Source: Kribbella rubisoli
Lineage (GTDB): Bacteria; Actinomycetota; Actinomycetes; Propionibacteriales; Kribbellaceae
Direction of reading: 5' to 3'
DNA: 64,000 nucleotides
Assembly: GCF_004217145.1 (NCBI RefSeq)
Contig: NZ_SHKR01000012.1
Span: forward strand, 558,001-622,000
The notes beneath the pieces are model-generated. The model saw only the letters and a program-made list of their open reading frames with translations, was not told the origin of the DNA and ran no database searches. Made by a program: the position numbers and the translations under genes. Below, in pieces: positions 42,670-50,426 of the stretch. Position 1 is the first letter of the stretch. Each line of letters starts with the position of its first letter.

Positions 42670-43230
42670 ATGTCCACTTCAGACCTGCTGGTGACGCCGG
42701 CCCAACGGGACCGCGCAGTCGAGATCCTGAAAGAGATGTACGCCGACGGCCGGCTCGACCACATGGAGTTCGACCTCCGGCTCGAGAAGGCCCTGAAGGC
42801 CCGCACCCGCGCGGAGCTGAACAGCACGTTCGACGGCCTGGTCGCCCGGCCCGTCCCGACGTTCGCGCCCGCCGCCTTCACCCGCCCTGCGCCGATCCAG
42901 CAGTACCAGGGTGACGGCCGCGGCATGGGTACGGTCGCCCACTGGCTCGGGTACCCGACCTTCTTCGTCGGCCCGGCCATCGTGGTCGCAACCACCGGCC
43001 AGAAGAACCCCGCCGTACGCCGCCACGCCGTCGAGGCCCTGAACTTCCAGCTGACCGCCGTCGGCGCCTTCGCGGCCCTCGGCATCATCACCGGGTTCAC
43101 CCACGGCTTCTTCGGGTTCCTGTTCCCCATCCTCGGCATCCTCTGGTTCTTGCTGACCGGCATCGGCGGCCTGGCCACCGCTGCCACCGGCAAGTTCCGC
43201 TACCCGTTCACGCTCCGGTTGATCAAGTAG
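42670..43230 (+). CDS. DUF1707/DUF4870 membrane protein
   Basis: 186 residues. The N-terminal 55 residues match DUF1707 (TPAQRDRAVEILKEMYADGR, LDHMEFDLRLEKALKARTRAEL), a short helical module. The C-terminal half is a Tic20/DUF4870-type membrane domain with about three helices (HAVEALNFQLTAVGAFAALG). Likely a cytoplasmic-membrane protein of unknown role. Confidence 0.8.
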   Translation: MSTSDLLVTPAQRDRAVEILKEMYADGRLDHMEFDLRLEKALKARTRAELNSTFDGLVARPVPTFAPAAFTRPAPIQQYQGDGRGMGTVAHWLGYPTFFVGPAIVVATTGQKNPAVRRHAVEALNFQLTAVGAFAALGIITGFTHGFFGFLFPILGILWFLLTGIGGLATAATGKFRYPFTLRLIK

Positions 43231-43246
43231 GCCCTACGCTTTCTGC

Positions 43247-43915
43247 GTGAGCGTTCCGGTCGGGGTGCGGTGGGAGGTCGGGGCGTTCCTGGGGCTGACC
43301 GCGGCGACCGGGTTGATCGACGCGGTGAGCTATCTGAAGCTCGGGCATACCTTCGTCGCGAACATGACGGGGAACGTGGTGTTCCTCGGGTTCGCGGTGG
43401 CGCCGGACTCGGGGTTCCGGTTCGGGCCGCCGTTGGTGGCGGTGGTGGGGTTCGTGCTGGGGTCGCTGGCCGGGGGACGGGCGGCTCGGGTACTCGAGGA
43501 GCGACCCCGGCGGTGGTTGGGGATCGCCTTCGGGACTCAGGCGGTCGTGCTGTGGACGTGCGGGCTGCTGGTCGGCGTCGGCGTACTCCGGGAATCGGGC
43601 GGGACGTCGTACCTGCTGATCGCGGCGCTCGCAGCGTGTTTCGGACTGCAGAACGCGACCGTTCGCCACGTGGCGCCGCGCGACATGACGACCACGGTGC
43701 TCACGCTGACTCTGACTGGGCTGGCCGCGGACAGTGTGCTCGGGAGTGGACGCTCCGCCAGGCCGTACCGCCGGCTGGGCTCGATCGCGGCCATGTTGGG
43801 CGGTGCCGCCGTCGGCGCGCTGCTACTCCGGTCGACCACCGGCTGGGTGATCGCGCTCGCCGGTGCGGTCGTCGCCGTCGCCGCGGTGATCTTCCTGGTG
43901 GGGCCCGCCGAGTGA
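43247..43915 (+). CDS. YoaK/DUF1275-family membrane protein
   Basis: 222 residues with about six hydrophobic helices. Family motifs are LTAATGLIDAVSYLKLGHTFVANMTGNVVFLG in parts and RDMTTTVLTLTLTGLA. Members are putative transporters of unknown substrate. GTG start at 43247. About 95 bp separate its end from tmRNA. Confidence 0.82.
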   Translation: MSVPVGVRWEVGAFLGLTAATGLIDAVSYLKLGHTFVANMTGNVVFLGFAVAPDSGFRFGPPLVAVVGFVLGSLAGGRAARVLEERPRRWLGIAFGTQAVVLWTCGLLVGVGVLRESGGTSYLLIAALAACFGLQNATVRHVAPRDMTTTVLTLTLTGLAADSVLGSGRSARPYRRLGSIAAMLGGAAVGALLLRSTTGWVIALAGAVVAVAAVIFLVGPAE

Positions 43916-43956
43916 CGCTTGGGGAATGTCAGATGCGGTCGGTCCGTTGGACTTGA

Positions 43957-43962
43957 TAGTGT
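43957..43962 (+). promoter_or_regulatory. candidate -10 of ssrA
   Basis: TAGTGT fits TAnnnT about 48 bp before the mature tmRNA 5' end. The region 43970-43992 can form a hairpin (CCACC/GGTGG) that would be part of the precursor leader. No obvious -35. Confidence 0.3.
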
Positions 43963-44009
43963 GGATCTTCCACCACCCTCCGGGGCGGTGGGAGTTTGAC
44001 AACTCAACA

Positions 44010-44384
44010 GGGGGTGAACGGTTTCGACTTTGGACGTTGGTTCCAAGGGAAGCGGGCCGAGGATCCAGGGTTATCTCGTTAACGATCTCTGGAAACCAAT
44101 AAGTGCCAATACATCGCGCACTAGCTACGCTCTCGCCGCCTGACGGCCGAGCACTAAAGTAGCGGTCAGCCCGGGGATGCTTCCGACCCGGTTCCTGGCC
44201 TCAGCTAGGAAGCTTGCTGTGTTAGCCCGGTCACGGGGTTAACACGGGACATTTACAGTGACTGAGCCTGTCAGCGAGATGTCTGTACAAACGCTGGGGC
44301 TGAGAAAAGCGCCATTCAGACTGCGCCCGGAGAAGTCTTGAAACCCCGCCGAAGGACGCGGGTTCGATTCCCGCCACCTCCACC
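44010..44384 (+). ncRNA. ssrA: transfer-messenger RNA (tmRNA)
   Basis: 375 nt. The 5' end GGGGGTG (44010-44016) pairs with CACCTCC (44375-44381) as a 7-bp acceptor stem whose third pair is G-U, the alanine identity element. The start also has the conserved GGTTTCGAC and the 3' end has the T-arm GGGTTCGATTCCC. The tag frame is 44105-44143 and encodes ANTSRTSYALAA, then TGA. The genome encodes ACC after the stem, so the final A must be added. It tags stalled proteins for degradation with SmpB. Confidence 0.96.
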
Positions 44385-44611
44385 CCTTTGAGAACGCGCA
44401 GGTCAGACCCATCTGACCTGCGCGTTCTGCTGTCTGCTCTCGCTTCGGGCCAGTCGTCGAGCATTTCGGCGGCCCCCTTGGGCGATAGCGCACGCCATTC
44501 GATCAGGCACGCGATCGCTTCCCCACGGGTAATCAGCCCCTCGTCCAAGGCGATCCCGAGACTCTCAAGTTGCTCGATCAGCGGTGACAGTTCTGCTCCC
44601 CTGGTGGTCAC
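44231..44611 (-). pseudogene. truncated mobile-element gene running antisense into ssrA
   Basis: GTG at 44611 begins a frame whose first ~55 residues look real (LIEQLESLGIALDEGLITRG, ALSPKGAAEMLDDWPEARA), similar to small proteins of actinomycete integrative elements and phages. After that it crosses the terminator hairpin and enters the antisense of tmRNA, ending at 44231 with the spurious VAGIEPAS-type tail well known from frames antisense to this RNA. So the natural 3' end was probably lost at the ssrA integration point. Confidence 0.5.
44391..44428. terminator. strong hairpin after ssrA
   Basis: A perfect 17-bp stem: AGAACGCGCAGGTCAGA (44391-44407), loop CCCA, complement 44412-44428. Only moderate T content follows (GCTGTCTGCTCT). 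It begins 6 nt after the tmRNA gene and probably ends its transcript. Confidence 0.7.
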
Positions 44612-44672
44612 GGTCCGATGTGGAAGGCGGGGCGGGCACGGATGCAGGGATCGACATGCACGCCCCGCCGGT

Positions 44673-44903
44673 CTAGTCCCGCGGGTCGTACGGTCGCTGC
44701 TTCAACCAGTCCGGGCGGAAGTTCTCGGTGCCGTCGTCAAGCCACTCAGCGCCGACCTCGTCCCGGTGGAACCCTTGGTGATGGCCGAGGACACAGACTC
44801 GGTCTGTCAGCGGGTTGCGCCCATCGCATTCGAAGTCCTGCGCTGCCCGAAGAGTCGGCCAGGATGTGCCGCCCCTCGAGGTTCCCGACTTCGCGTCGTC
44901 CAT
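44673..44903 (-). CDS. small conserved protein of integrative-element type
   Basis: 76 residues from ATG 44903. Contains CDGRNPLTDRVCVLGHHQGFHRDEVGAEW (shown here as CDGRNPLTDRVCVLGHH and HRDEVGAEWLDDG), with two Cys and several His that could bind zinc. I associate this pattern with small proteins on actinomycete plasmids and integrative elements. It lies 61 bp before the truncated gene on the same strand. Function unknown. Confidence 0.5.
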   Translation of the reverse strand: MDDAKSGTSRGGTSWPTLRAAQDFECDGRNPLTDRVCVLGHHQGFHRDEVGAEWLDDGTENFRPDWLKQRPYDPRD

Positions 44904-44983
44904 GGTTGAAGCATCAGGCCAGGGAAGCCGTGGAACTACGATTCCCGCGTATCCCACTACACAAGGAGACAGGGAAACAGACG

Positions 44984-46162
44984 GTGGGTAACACTTGGGG
45001 CGTGACGTTCGGGAGCCGTCTACGCGAATACCGGGGCCACCGCGGCTGGTCGCTCGGGGATCTCTCGCGCGCCACGAACTACTCACGGTCATACCTGAGC
45101 AACATCGAAAACGGCCGCAAGACCGCCACCGATGACCTTGCTAGCGCCTGCGACCGGGCGTTGAAGGCGACGGGCGAGCTGATCGCAGCCGCCCGGCAGG
45201 ACGTGGCCGCGCGGCTGAACGACACACCGTGGCAGACCGCAGAGCTCGTCCAGAAAATGCAGGTCAGTGACACCACCTCCGCGACCCTCGAACAGCTCCA
45301 TGCCACAGTCGAAGAGCTGTGCTGCCAGTACAACCGCAGGGACGCCCTAGGACTGCGTGAAGAGGCCCACGAGTGGCTCCAGCACGTCGGTGTGCTGCTG
45401 CGCCGCCCGGTCGGTCTGAAGGCCCATTCGGAGCTTCTGGTGGCCGGCGGCTGGCTCGCTCTCCTCGCGGGCTGCGTCGAGTACGACCTGGGCATGGGGA
45501 CAGCAGCCGAGTCCACCAGGGTTGCCGCGCTCCAGCTGGGGTTGGAGGCCGGTCACCCTGAGATCGTCGGATGGGGCCACGAGATGACTGCGTGGTTCGC
45601 GTTGACACAGGGCCGGTTCCGTCAGGCCGTCGCTGCGTCGCTGAAGGGGCAGGAGGCGGCACCGAACTCCAGTGTCACTGTCCAGCTGAAAGCCCAGGAG
45701 GCGAAAGCGAAAGCCCGCTTGGGTGAAGCTGGGCTGACTGTGCTGCTGGAGTCCGGCAGGGACATGCTTCAACGGCTGCCGTACCCAGACCGCCCCGACA
45801 ACCACTTCAAGGTCGACCCGGCGAAGTGGGACTACTACTCGATGGACGTACACCGGATGGCGGGCGACAACGAACAGGCCGCCCGGTACGCACAGGAAGT
45901 GATCCGGGACAACACCGCCCCTGATGGGACGGAGCTGTCACCGATGCGGATCTCCGAGTGCCGTATCAACCTCGGGTTCGTCGCGGGCCGTGAAGGCGAC
46001 CTCGAGCAGGCTGTCAGTCTCGGCATGGAGGGATTGAAGGAGGGCCGCCAGTCAAAGGTGCACCTGCGCATGGTCGCGGCAGAACTCGACCAGGAACTGC
46101 AGCGGCACTTCCCCGGCGAGAGCCACGTCAGGCAGTTCGAGGACGCCCTACGCTCCGTCTGA
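44984..46162 (+). CDS. XRE-family regulator with TPR-like C-terminus
   Basis: 392 residues. Helix-turn-helix at about 8-60 (FGSRLREYRGHRGWSLGDLS; NYSRSYLSNIENGRKTATDDL). The long C-terminal part is helical and TPR-like (EAHEWLQHVGVLLRRPVGLK, QAVAASLKGQEAAPNS). This is a typical regulator type of Streptomyces-like genomes and integrative elements. GTG 44984 is chosen with AGGGA 9 nt upstream; 45002 is possible. Its codon bias is weaker than that of the housekeeping block before it. Confidence 0.8.
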   Translation: MGNTWGVTFGSRLREYRGHRGWSLGDLSRATNYSRSYLSNIENGRKTATDDLASACDRALKATGELIAAARQDVAARLNDTPWQTAELVQKMQVSDTTSATLEQLHATVEELCCQYNRRDALGLREEAHEWLQHVGVLLRRPVGLKAHSELLVAGGWLALLAGCVEYDLGMGTAAESTRVAALQLGLEAGHPEIVGWGHEMTAWFALTQGRFRQAVAASLKGQEAAPNSSVTVQLKAQEAKAKARLGEAGLTVLLESGRDMLQRLPYPDRPDNHFKVDPAKWDYYSMDVHRMAGDNEQAARYAQEVIRDNTAPDGTELSPMRISECRINLGFVAGREGDLEQAVSLGMEGLKEGRQSKVHLRMVAAELDQELQRHFPGESHVRQFEDALRSV

Positions 46163-46164
46163 CG

Positions 46165-46572
46165 TCAGTCGGTGAGTAGTTGGGCGGCTAGGGCGGTGTC
46201 TTCGGTGCCTCGGTAGTGGTAGACCTTGCCGTCGCGGAAGCGCCACCAGTGGTGTAGCTCCATCGTGCCGGACTTGCCGGTTCGGATGCTGGTTGAGCTG
46301 AAGCGGACGATGGTCATCACGTCGGTGTCGTTGGAGGCGAACGACAGTGGTGTGAACTCGGTGACGGTGATGGTCTCGGCCAGTTGCTGGAAGAAGGTCT
46401 GGACCTCGGCCGTGCCGTGCCGGGCGCCGTGCCATGGCGCGATCGGCAGTTCCGAGACGGACGACCAGTCGACGTCGTCGGTGAGTTGGTCGACGATGAA
46501 GCCGACGTCCGCGCGGCCGAATGCGTCGTAGATGGCCTCGACCGTCTTGATGTTGTCGTTCATGCTCGCCAT
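46165..46572 (-). CDS. SnoaL/NTF2-like protein
   Basis: 135 residues. Opening IKTVEAIYDAFGRADVGFIVDQL and HHWWRFRDGKVYHYRGTED are typical of NTF2-like SnoaL folds, small cone-shaped proteins acting as isomerases, cyclases or binding proteins. ATG 46572 is preceded by GGGAGG. No obvious partner gene nearby. Confidence 0.82.
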   Translation of the reverse strand: MASMNDNIKTVEAIYDAFGRADVGFIVDQLTDDVDWSSVSELPIAPWHGARHGTAEVQTFFQQLAETITVTEFTPLSFASNDTDVMTIVRFSSTSIRTGKSGTMELHHWWRFRDGKVYHYRGTEDTALAAQLLTD

Positions 46573-46775
46573 GAGAGCCTCCCCTGTCGCGTGGCCGGGG
46601 GCGCAGTTCACCCCAGTTGCGCAGTGTCAGATCGGCCCGGATGCCAACGGCACCACGGCGAAAGCCTTCCCCCGGGACCACGTCCCTTCTTACAGCTATA
46701 GACCGTTCCGAGCCGTTTAGGAACCGGGAGGCAGCGCTGCAGCTCAGGAATCGGCTGAACCATCGCCGGTCCGCG

Positions 46776-46925
46776 TTCGCCGATGCCGACCGTGCCCTTC
46801 TCGACGCCCTCGGTGAGGACGGCCGGGCCTCCCATGCGTCCCTCGCGCACACAACCGGCTGGCACGCACCGTACGGCGCCGCATCGAGACGCTCCGTGCG
46901 GGCGGCGGTCCGAATTCGCGGAATT
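46776..46925 (+). pseudogene. Lrp/AsnC-family DNA-binding fragment with frameshift
   Basis: FADADRALLDALGEDGRASH and LAHTTGWHA encode an AsnC-type helix-turn-helix start; after about 46866 the match continues in another frame (TVRRRIETLRAGGG), so one base is missing or extra. The ligand domain is gone. The rest of 46573-47003 holds nothing else I can support. Confidence 0.5.
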
Positions 46926-47003
46926 GAGTTCGTGCCAGCGGGAAGTCAGGGGTGTGTCAGTGGTGTTGGGGATGGTAGGGGTGTGAATCAGGGAGGGTTG
47001 GGG

Positions 47004-47867
47004 ATGGGGCGTACCGAGGTGTGGCGGCGGTCGTTGGTCGACGGGGTCGAGGTGTCCAGCACGGGGGCCGGGCCTGGGGTGGTGGTAATTCCGGGGAACA
47101 ATCGGCGGGCGCATCACTACGAGCGGCTTGCGCGGGGGTTGGCTGGGGTTCATACGGTGCATGTGGTTGAGCGGCGTGGGCGGGGTGCCAGCGCGCCGCG
47201 CGGGACGGCGTACAGCATCGAGACCGAGGCTGATGATGTGCTTGCGGTGATGGAGCACACCGGGGCTCGGGTGGTGTTCGGGCATAGTTACGGCGGGCTG
47301 ATCGCGCTGCATGTGGGATTGCGGCAGCCGTTGGATGCGTTGATTGCTTATGAGCCGGGTGTCAGCATCGGCGGGTCGTTCGATGCGAGTTGGCTGGATG
47401 TGTTCAGGCAACAGTTGGGTGACGGGCGGAAGGTGGCCGCGATGGCTACGTTCCTCAAAGGCACTGATTTGTTGCCGTTCCGGGCCGGTCCGTTGCGGTG
47501 GGCAATCTCGTTGCTGATGTTGCGCGGCTCGGGTGGACGCGAGACGCGGGAGATGATGCCGACGACGCCGGCCGAGATCGGCGAGGTCGCGCGGCTCGAC
47601 TCCGACGGCAGCCGGTACGCCGGGATCGCGTCGCGGACCCTTCTCCTCGGTGGTGAGAAGTCGCCCGCGTACCTGACCGGAGTACTCCCGCAGCTCGCGA
47701 CGATCCTGCCGAGCGCCGAGTACACGATCCTGCCCGGCCTCGACCACAACGCGCCCGACGTCAACGCCCCGGACACGATCGCCCAGCAGATCCGTCTGCA
47801 CCTCGTCCGCGGGGAGCGCCACGGGTACGTCGACCACGACCTCGAGGCGTCGCTGCGGACTATCTGA
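47004..47867 (+). CDS. alpha/beta hydrolase
   Basis: 287 residues. The nucleophile elbow is VVFGHSYGGLIAL with Ser as nucleophile; HVVERRGRGASAP is the usual loop before it, and GLDHNAPDV carries the probable His. Substrate unknown (ester or amide). ATG 47004 has GGGAGG (46991-46996). It precedes the ArsR/SRPBCC operon by 49 bp and could be read with it, but an ArsR-like operator intervenes. Confidence 0.85.
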   Translation: MGRTEVWRRSLVDGVEVSSTGAGPGVVVIPGNNRRAHHYERLARGLAGVHTVHVVERRGRGASAPRGTAYSIETEADDVLAVMEHTGARVVFGHSYGGLIALHVGLRQPLDALIAYEPGVSIGGSFDASWLDVFRQQLGDGRKVAAMATFLKGTDLLPFRAGPLRWAISLLMLRGSGGRETREMMPTTPAEIGEVARLDSDGSRYAGIASRTLLLGGEKSPAYLTGVLPQLATILPSAEYTILPGLDHNAPDVNAPDTIAQQIRLHLVRGERHGYVDHDLEASLRTI

Positions 47868-47870
47868 CCA

Positions 47871-47912
47871 CTTATGTATCTTGACGGTTACGTACCCGGG
47901 TGGTTACATAAG
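47871..47912. promoter_or_regulatory. candidate ArsR operator region
   Basis: CTTATGTA (47871-47878) and TACATAAG (47905-47912) form an 8-bp perfect inverted repeat. Inside it GGTTACGTA (47886-47894) and GGTTACATA (47902-47910) are direct repeats. The block ends 5 bp before the ArsR start. Confidence 0.5.
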
Positions 47913-47916
47913 AGCC

Positions 47917-48234
47917 ATGGAAGCTGTACTGCGGGCTCTGGCCGATGACGGTCGACGGACGCTGGTAGAGGCGCTGGCCGCCGGTCCCGCGACCGCGGGG
48001 GAGTTGGCGGAGCTGTTGCCGATCGCGCGCCCCGGGGTCTCCCGGCATCTGAAGGTGTTGCGGGAGGCGGGGCTGGTGGACAGCCGGCAGGAAGCGCAGC
48101 GCCGGGTCTACAGCCTGCGGTCCGAGCCGCTGGCCGAGCTCGACGAATGGCTGGGACGGTACCGCGCTCTCTGGGAGCAGCGGCTGGACGCGCTGCACAC
48201 CGAGATCGCCAGGGGAAAGAGGAGCGACAAATGA
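47917..48234 (+). CDS. ArsR-family transcriptional regulator
   Basis: 105 residues. Winged helix with VLRALADDGRRTLVEALAAG and IARPGVSRHLKVLREAGLV. No metal-binding cysteines, so it belongs to the group coupled to SRPBCC proteins rather than metal sensing. It overlaps the SRPBCC gene by ATGA. ATG 47917 follows a repeat-rich operator region. Confidence 0.9.
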   Translation: MEAVLRALADDGRRTLVEALAAGPATAGELAELLPIARPGVSRHLKVLREAGLVDSRQEAQRRVYSLRSEPLAELDEWLGRYRALWEQRLDALHTEIARGKRSDK

Positions 48235-48773
48235 CATCCAGCGGAGCAAGTCGGGTTCTGGGCCGCTTGGCTGCGGCCGACGGCGCGGGCGTCGTCCGGA
48301 TCGAGGACCGCTACGACACCGACATCAACGATCTCTGGTCGGCCGTCACCGAGCCGGACCGGCTGGCCCGGTGGTACGGGAAGGTGGACGGCGATCTTCG
48401 CCTCGGCGGCGACTTCACCCTGTACGTCGAGGCCGCCGACCTGCACAGCACCGGACGCGTCGACGTCTGCGAACCGCCGCGAAATGTGCGGGTCACGACC
48501 AGGGAGACCGTCGAATCGGCGGACCGAGGCAACGGCCCGGCGCCGTTCGACAAGACGATCGAAGCCACGCTGACCGCCGACGGCGAGCAGACGATCCTCA
48601 CCATCGAGGTGCGTGGCGTCCCCCTGGACAAGATCGAGTACTTCGGCACCGGCTGGCAGATCCACGCCGAGAACCTCGCGGCGTACCTCGCCGGGAGCGA
48701 GCGTACCGACACCGAGTCCCACCGGGCCGAGCTCGTCACCGCCTACCAAGCGCTGTCGGCCGCCGTCCGCTGA
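48231..48773 (+). CDS. SRPBCC (AHSA1-like) protein
   Basis: 180 residues. IEDRYDTDINDLWSAVTEPDRLARWYGKVDGDLRLGG (split into its two motif halves) is the AHSA1/SRPBCC opening and WQIHAENLAAYLAG the usual end helix. Pairing with ArsR is very common in actinomycetes. The ligand is unknown. Confidence 0.88.
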   Translation: MTSSGASRVLGRLAAADGAGVVRIEDRYDTDINDLWSAVTEPDRLARWYGKVDGDLRLGGDFTLYVEAADLHSTGRVDVCEPPRNVRVTTRETVESADRGNGPAPFDKTIEATLTADGEQTILTIEVRGVPLDKIEYFGTGWQIHAENLAAYLAGSERTDTESHRAELVTAYQALSAAVR

Positions 48774-48780
48774 CCGCGCG

Positions 48781-49971
48781 TCAGCGCAGCTCGCGGAACG
48801 TACGCCGGAGGTCGTCGGTCCATTCCGTTGGGAGCTCCCACGGAATGAAGTGGCCGCCGTTCGGGTGAGCGGTGATGTTGACGTGGTTGTACCAAGGCGC
48901 GCGGTCGCTGGCGAGGAAGTTGTCCACGCGTTCCTGCGGGGTGTGGACGCCGGGCGGGTCCTCGTGGCTGACGAAGGTGATCCCGGTCGGCGCTTCGATC
49001 ACCGGCGTACGGTCGTGGGACGGCGTCCACGGGTAGCGGTTGTTGTTGGCGTACGTGCGGATCGAGGTGTCGATCGCGTTGCCCGCCCAGAAGATCGTCG
49101 CGTGCGTGAGCAGATCGTCGTCGGTGAACGCCTTCTCGCTCTCGGACCACTTCTGCCAGCGTTCCAGGATCCACGCGAGCATGCCGGCCGGTGAGTCGGC
49201 GAGACCGAAACCGAGCGTGCTCGGGTCCAGGACGTGTGTGGCGAGATGCGACGCGAAGCGGTGTTCGAGCTCGATGATCCGGGCGTGAATCTCCGGCGGG
49301 AGACCGGCCGGGATCGGGTTGCCGCCGCTCAGGTCCCACCCGCGATCGCCGTTGAAGAACGACAGCTTCAGCGCCGATCCGATGTGCATCCCGTACAGCT
49401 CATCGGCGTACTTGTGCCCGAGCTGTCCCGTCACCAGCGCGCCGACGTCGCACCCGGCAGCAGCGTACTTCGGGTGTCCCAGGACCTCCGTCATGAGCGA
49501 GTGCCAGACGTCGGCGATCTTCCAGAAGTTCATGTCCGGCCGCGTCGGCGTCGAGAAGCCGAACCCGGGCAGCGACGGCACGATCACGTCGAACGCGTCC
49601 GCCGGATCACCGCCGTACGACGCGGGGTCGGCGAGCGGGTCGATCACCTTCGACCAGTGCCAGAACGTCCACGGCCAGCCGTGACTCAGGATCAACGGGA
49701 TCGGGTTCGGACCGACGCCGGGCTTGTGCATGAAATGCACCGGTACGTCGCCGACGTCGACCCGGTAGTGGTCGTACGCGTTGATCGCGCGCTCGGCGGC
49801 CCGCCAGTCGAAGCCGTCGGCCCAGTACTCGACGAGCGGTTGCAGGCGGGTACGACGTACTCCGTAGAAGCCGTCGTCGTTGCCGGCGTCGCGGGGCCAT
49901 TTCGTCGCCAGGAGACGCCGACGGAGATCCTCGAGAACGTCGTCGGACACGTGGATGGGCGTTGGAATCAT
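48781..49971 (-). CDS. epoxide hydrolase (EHN-type alpha/beta hydrolase)
   Basis: 396 residues. An N-terminal EHN domain (about 1-90) precedes the hydrolase core. The oxyanion HGWP is at 97-100, nucleophile D175 in AAGCDVGALV, and the catalytic His in NGGHFIPWE near residue 374. It would open epoxides to diols in the cytoplasm. It overlaps the upstream MarR gene by ATGA, so it is probably controlled by that regulator. Confidence 0.92.
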   Translation of the reverse strand: MIPTPIHVSDDVLEDLRRRLLATKWPRDAGNDDGFYGVRRTRLQPLVEYWADGFDWRAAERAINAYDHYRVDVGDVPVHFMHKPGVGPNPIPLILSHGWPWTFWHWSKVIDPLADPASYGGDPADAFDVIVPSLPGFGFSTPTRPDMNFWKIADVWHSLMTEVLGHPKYAAAGCDVGALVTGQLGHKYADELYGMHIGSALKLSFFNGDRGWDLSGGNPIPAGLPPEIHARIIELEHRFASHLATHVLDPSTLGFGLADSPAGMLAWILERWQKWSESEKAFTDDDLLTHATIFWAGNAIDTSIRTYANNNRYPWTPSHDRTPVIEAPTGITFVSHEDPPGVHTPQERVDNFLASDRAPWYNHVNITAHPNGGHFIPWELPTEWTDDLRRTFRELR

Positions 49972-50390
49972 GGGGAATCCTCCGCAAGCTCGGTCAAGCG
50001 ATGGAGTACGTCGACGGAGCCCGCGAGCAGGGCACGCTCTTCGGGCGTCAACTGGTCGACGAGTGCGGTCAATTTCGCGACCCGGTGCGCGTGCCGGGAG
50101 TGGACGATCTCCTGGCCCGCGCTGGTCAGGGAGATCAGGCTGGCCCGGCCGTCGCTGGGGTCGGGGCGGCGTTCGAGCAGACCGTCCTGCTCGAGCTTCG
50201 CGACCAGGCTGGTCAGGGCAGGCTGCTTCAGCTGCTCCGTCGGGAGGAGCTCGGTGAGTCGCAGCGGGCCTTTGCGGTTCAGCGTGTGCAGCACCGACAG
50301 AGTCGAGAAGTTGAATCTCCGCACCGACGGCAGCCGGATGAAGATCGTGTTGAAGTCCTCGATGACAGTGGTCAGCCGATCGACATCCAT
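49968..50390 (-). CDS. MarR-family transcriptional regulator
   Basis: 140 residues. The winged helix shows LRLTELLPTEQLKQPALTSLVAKLEQDGLLERRPDPSDGRAS in the standard MarR order (helix 3, recognition helix, wing DPSDGRA). First gene in an operon with the epoxide hydrolase, likely self-regulated and derepressed by a toxic substrate. Confidence 0.9.
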   Translation of the reverse strand: MDVDRLTTVIEDFNTIFIRLPSVRRFNFSTLSVLHTLNRKGPLRLTELLPTEQLKQPALTSLVAKLEQDGLLERRPDPSDGRASLISLTSAGQEIVHSRHAHRVAKLTALVDQLTPEERALLAGSVDVLHRLTELAEDSP

Positions 50391-50426
50391 GCCGACGACT
50401 ATATCAATTTTCGATGTATGTTCAAG

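Noticed and set aside
44357..44384. tRNA gene from the T-arm and acceptor end
   Set aside because: The T-arm belongs to tmRNA: the acceptor partner is 360 nt upstream and a tag frame lies between.
44231..44390. Protein ending in a VAGIEPAS-like tail antisense to tmRNA
   Set aside because: This tail is a well-known artefact of translating the antisense of tmRNA or tRNA 3' ends; only the part upstream of 44391 may be real.
44385..47003. Second attachment site matching the ssrA 3' end
   Set aside because: No repeat of the T-arm/acceptor sequence was seen downstream, so the right end of the presumed element is not defined here.
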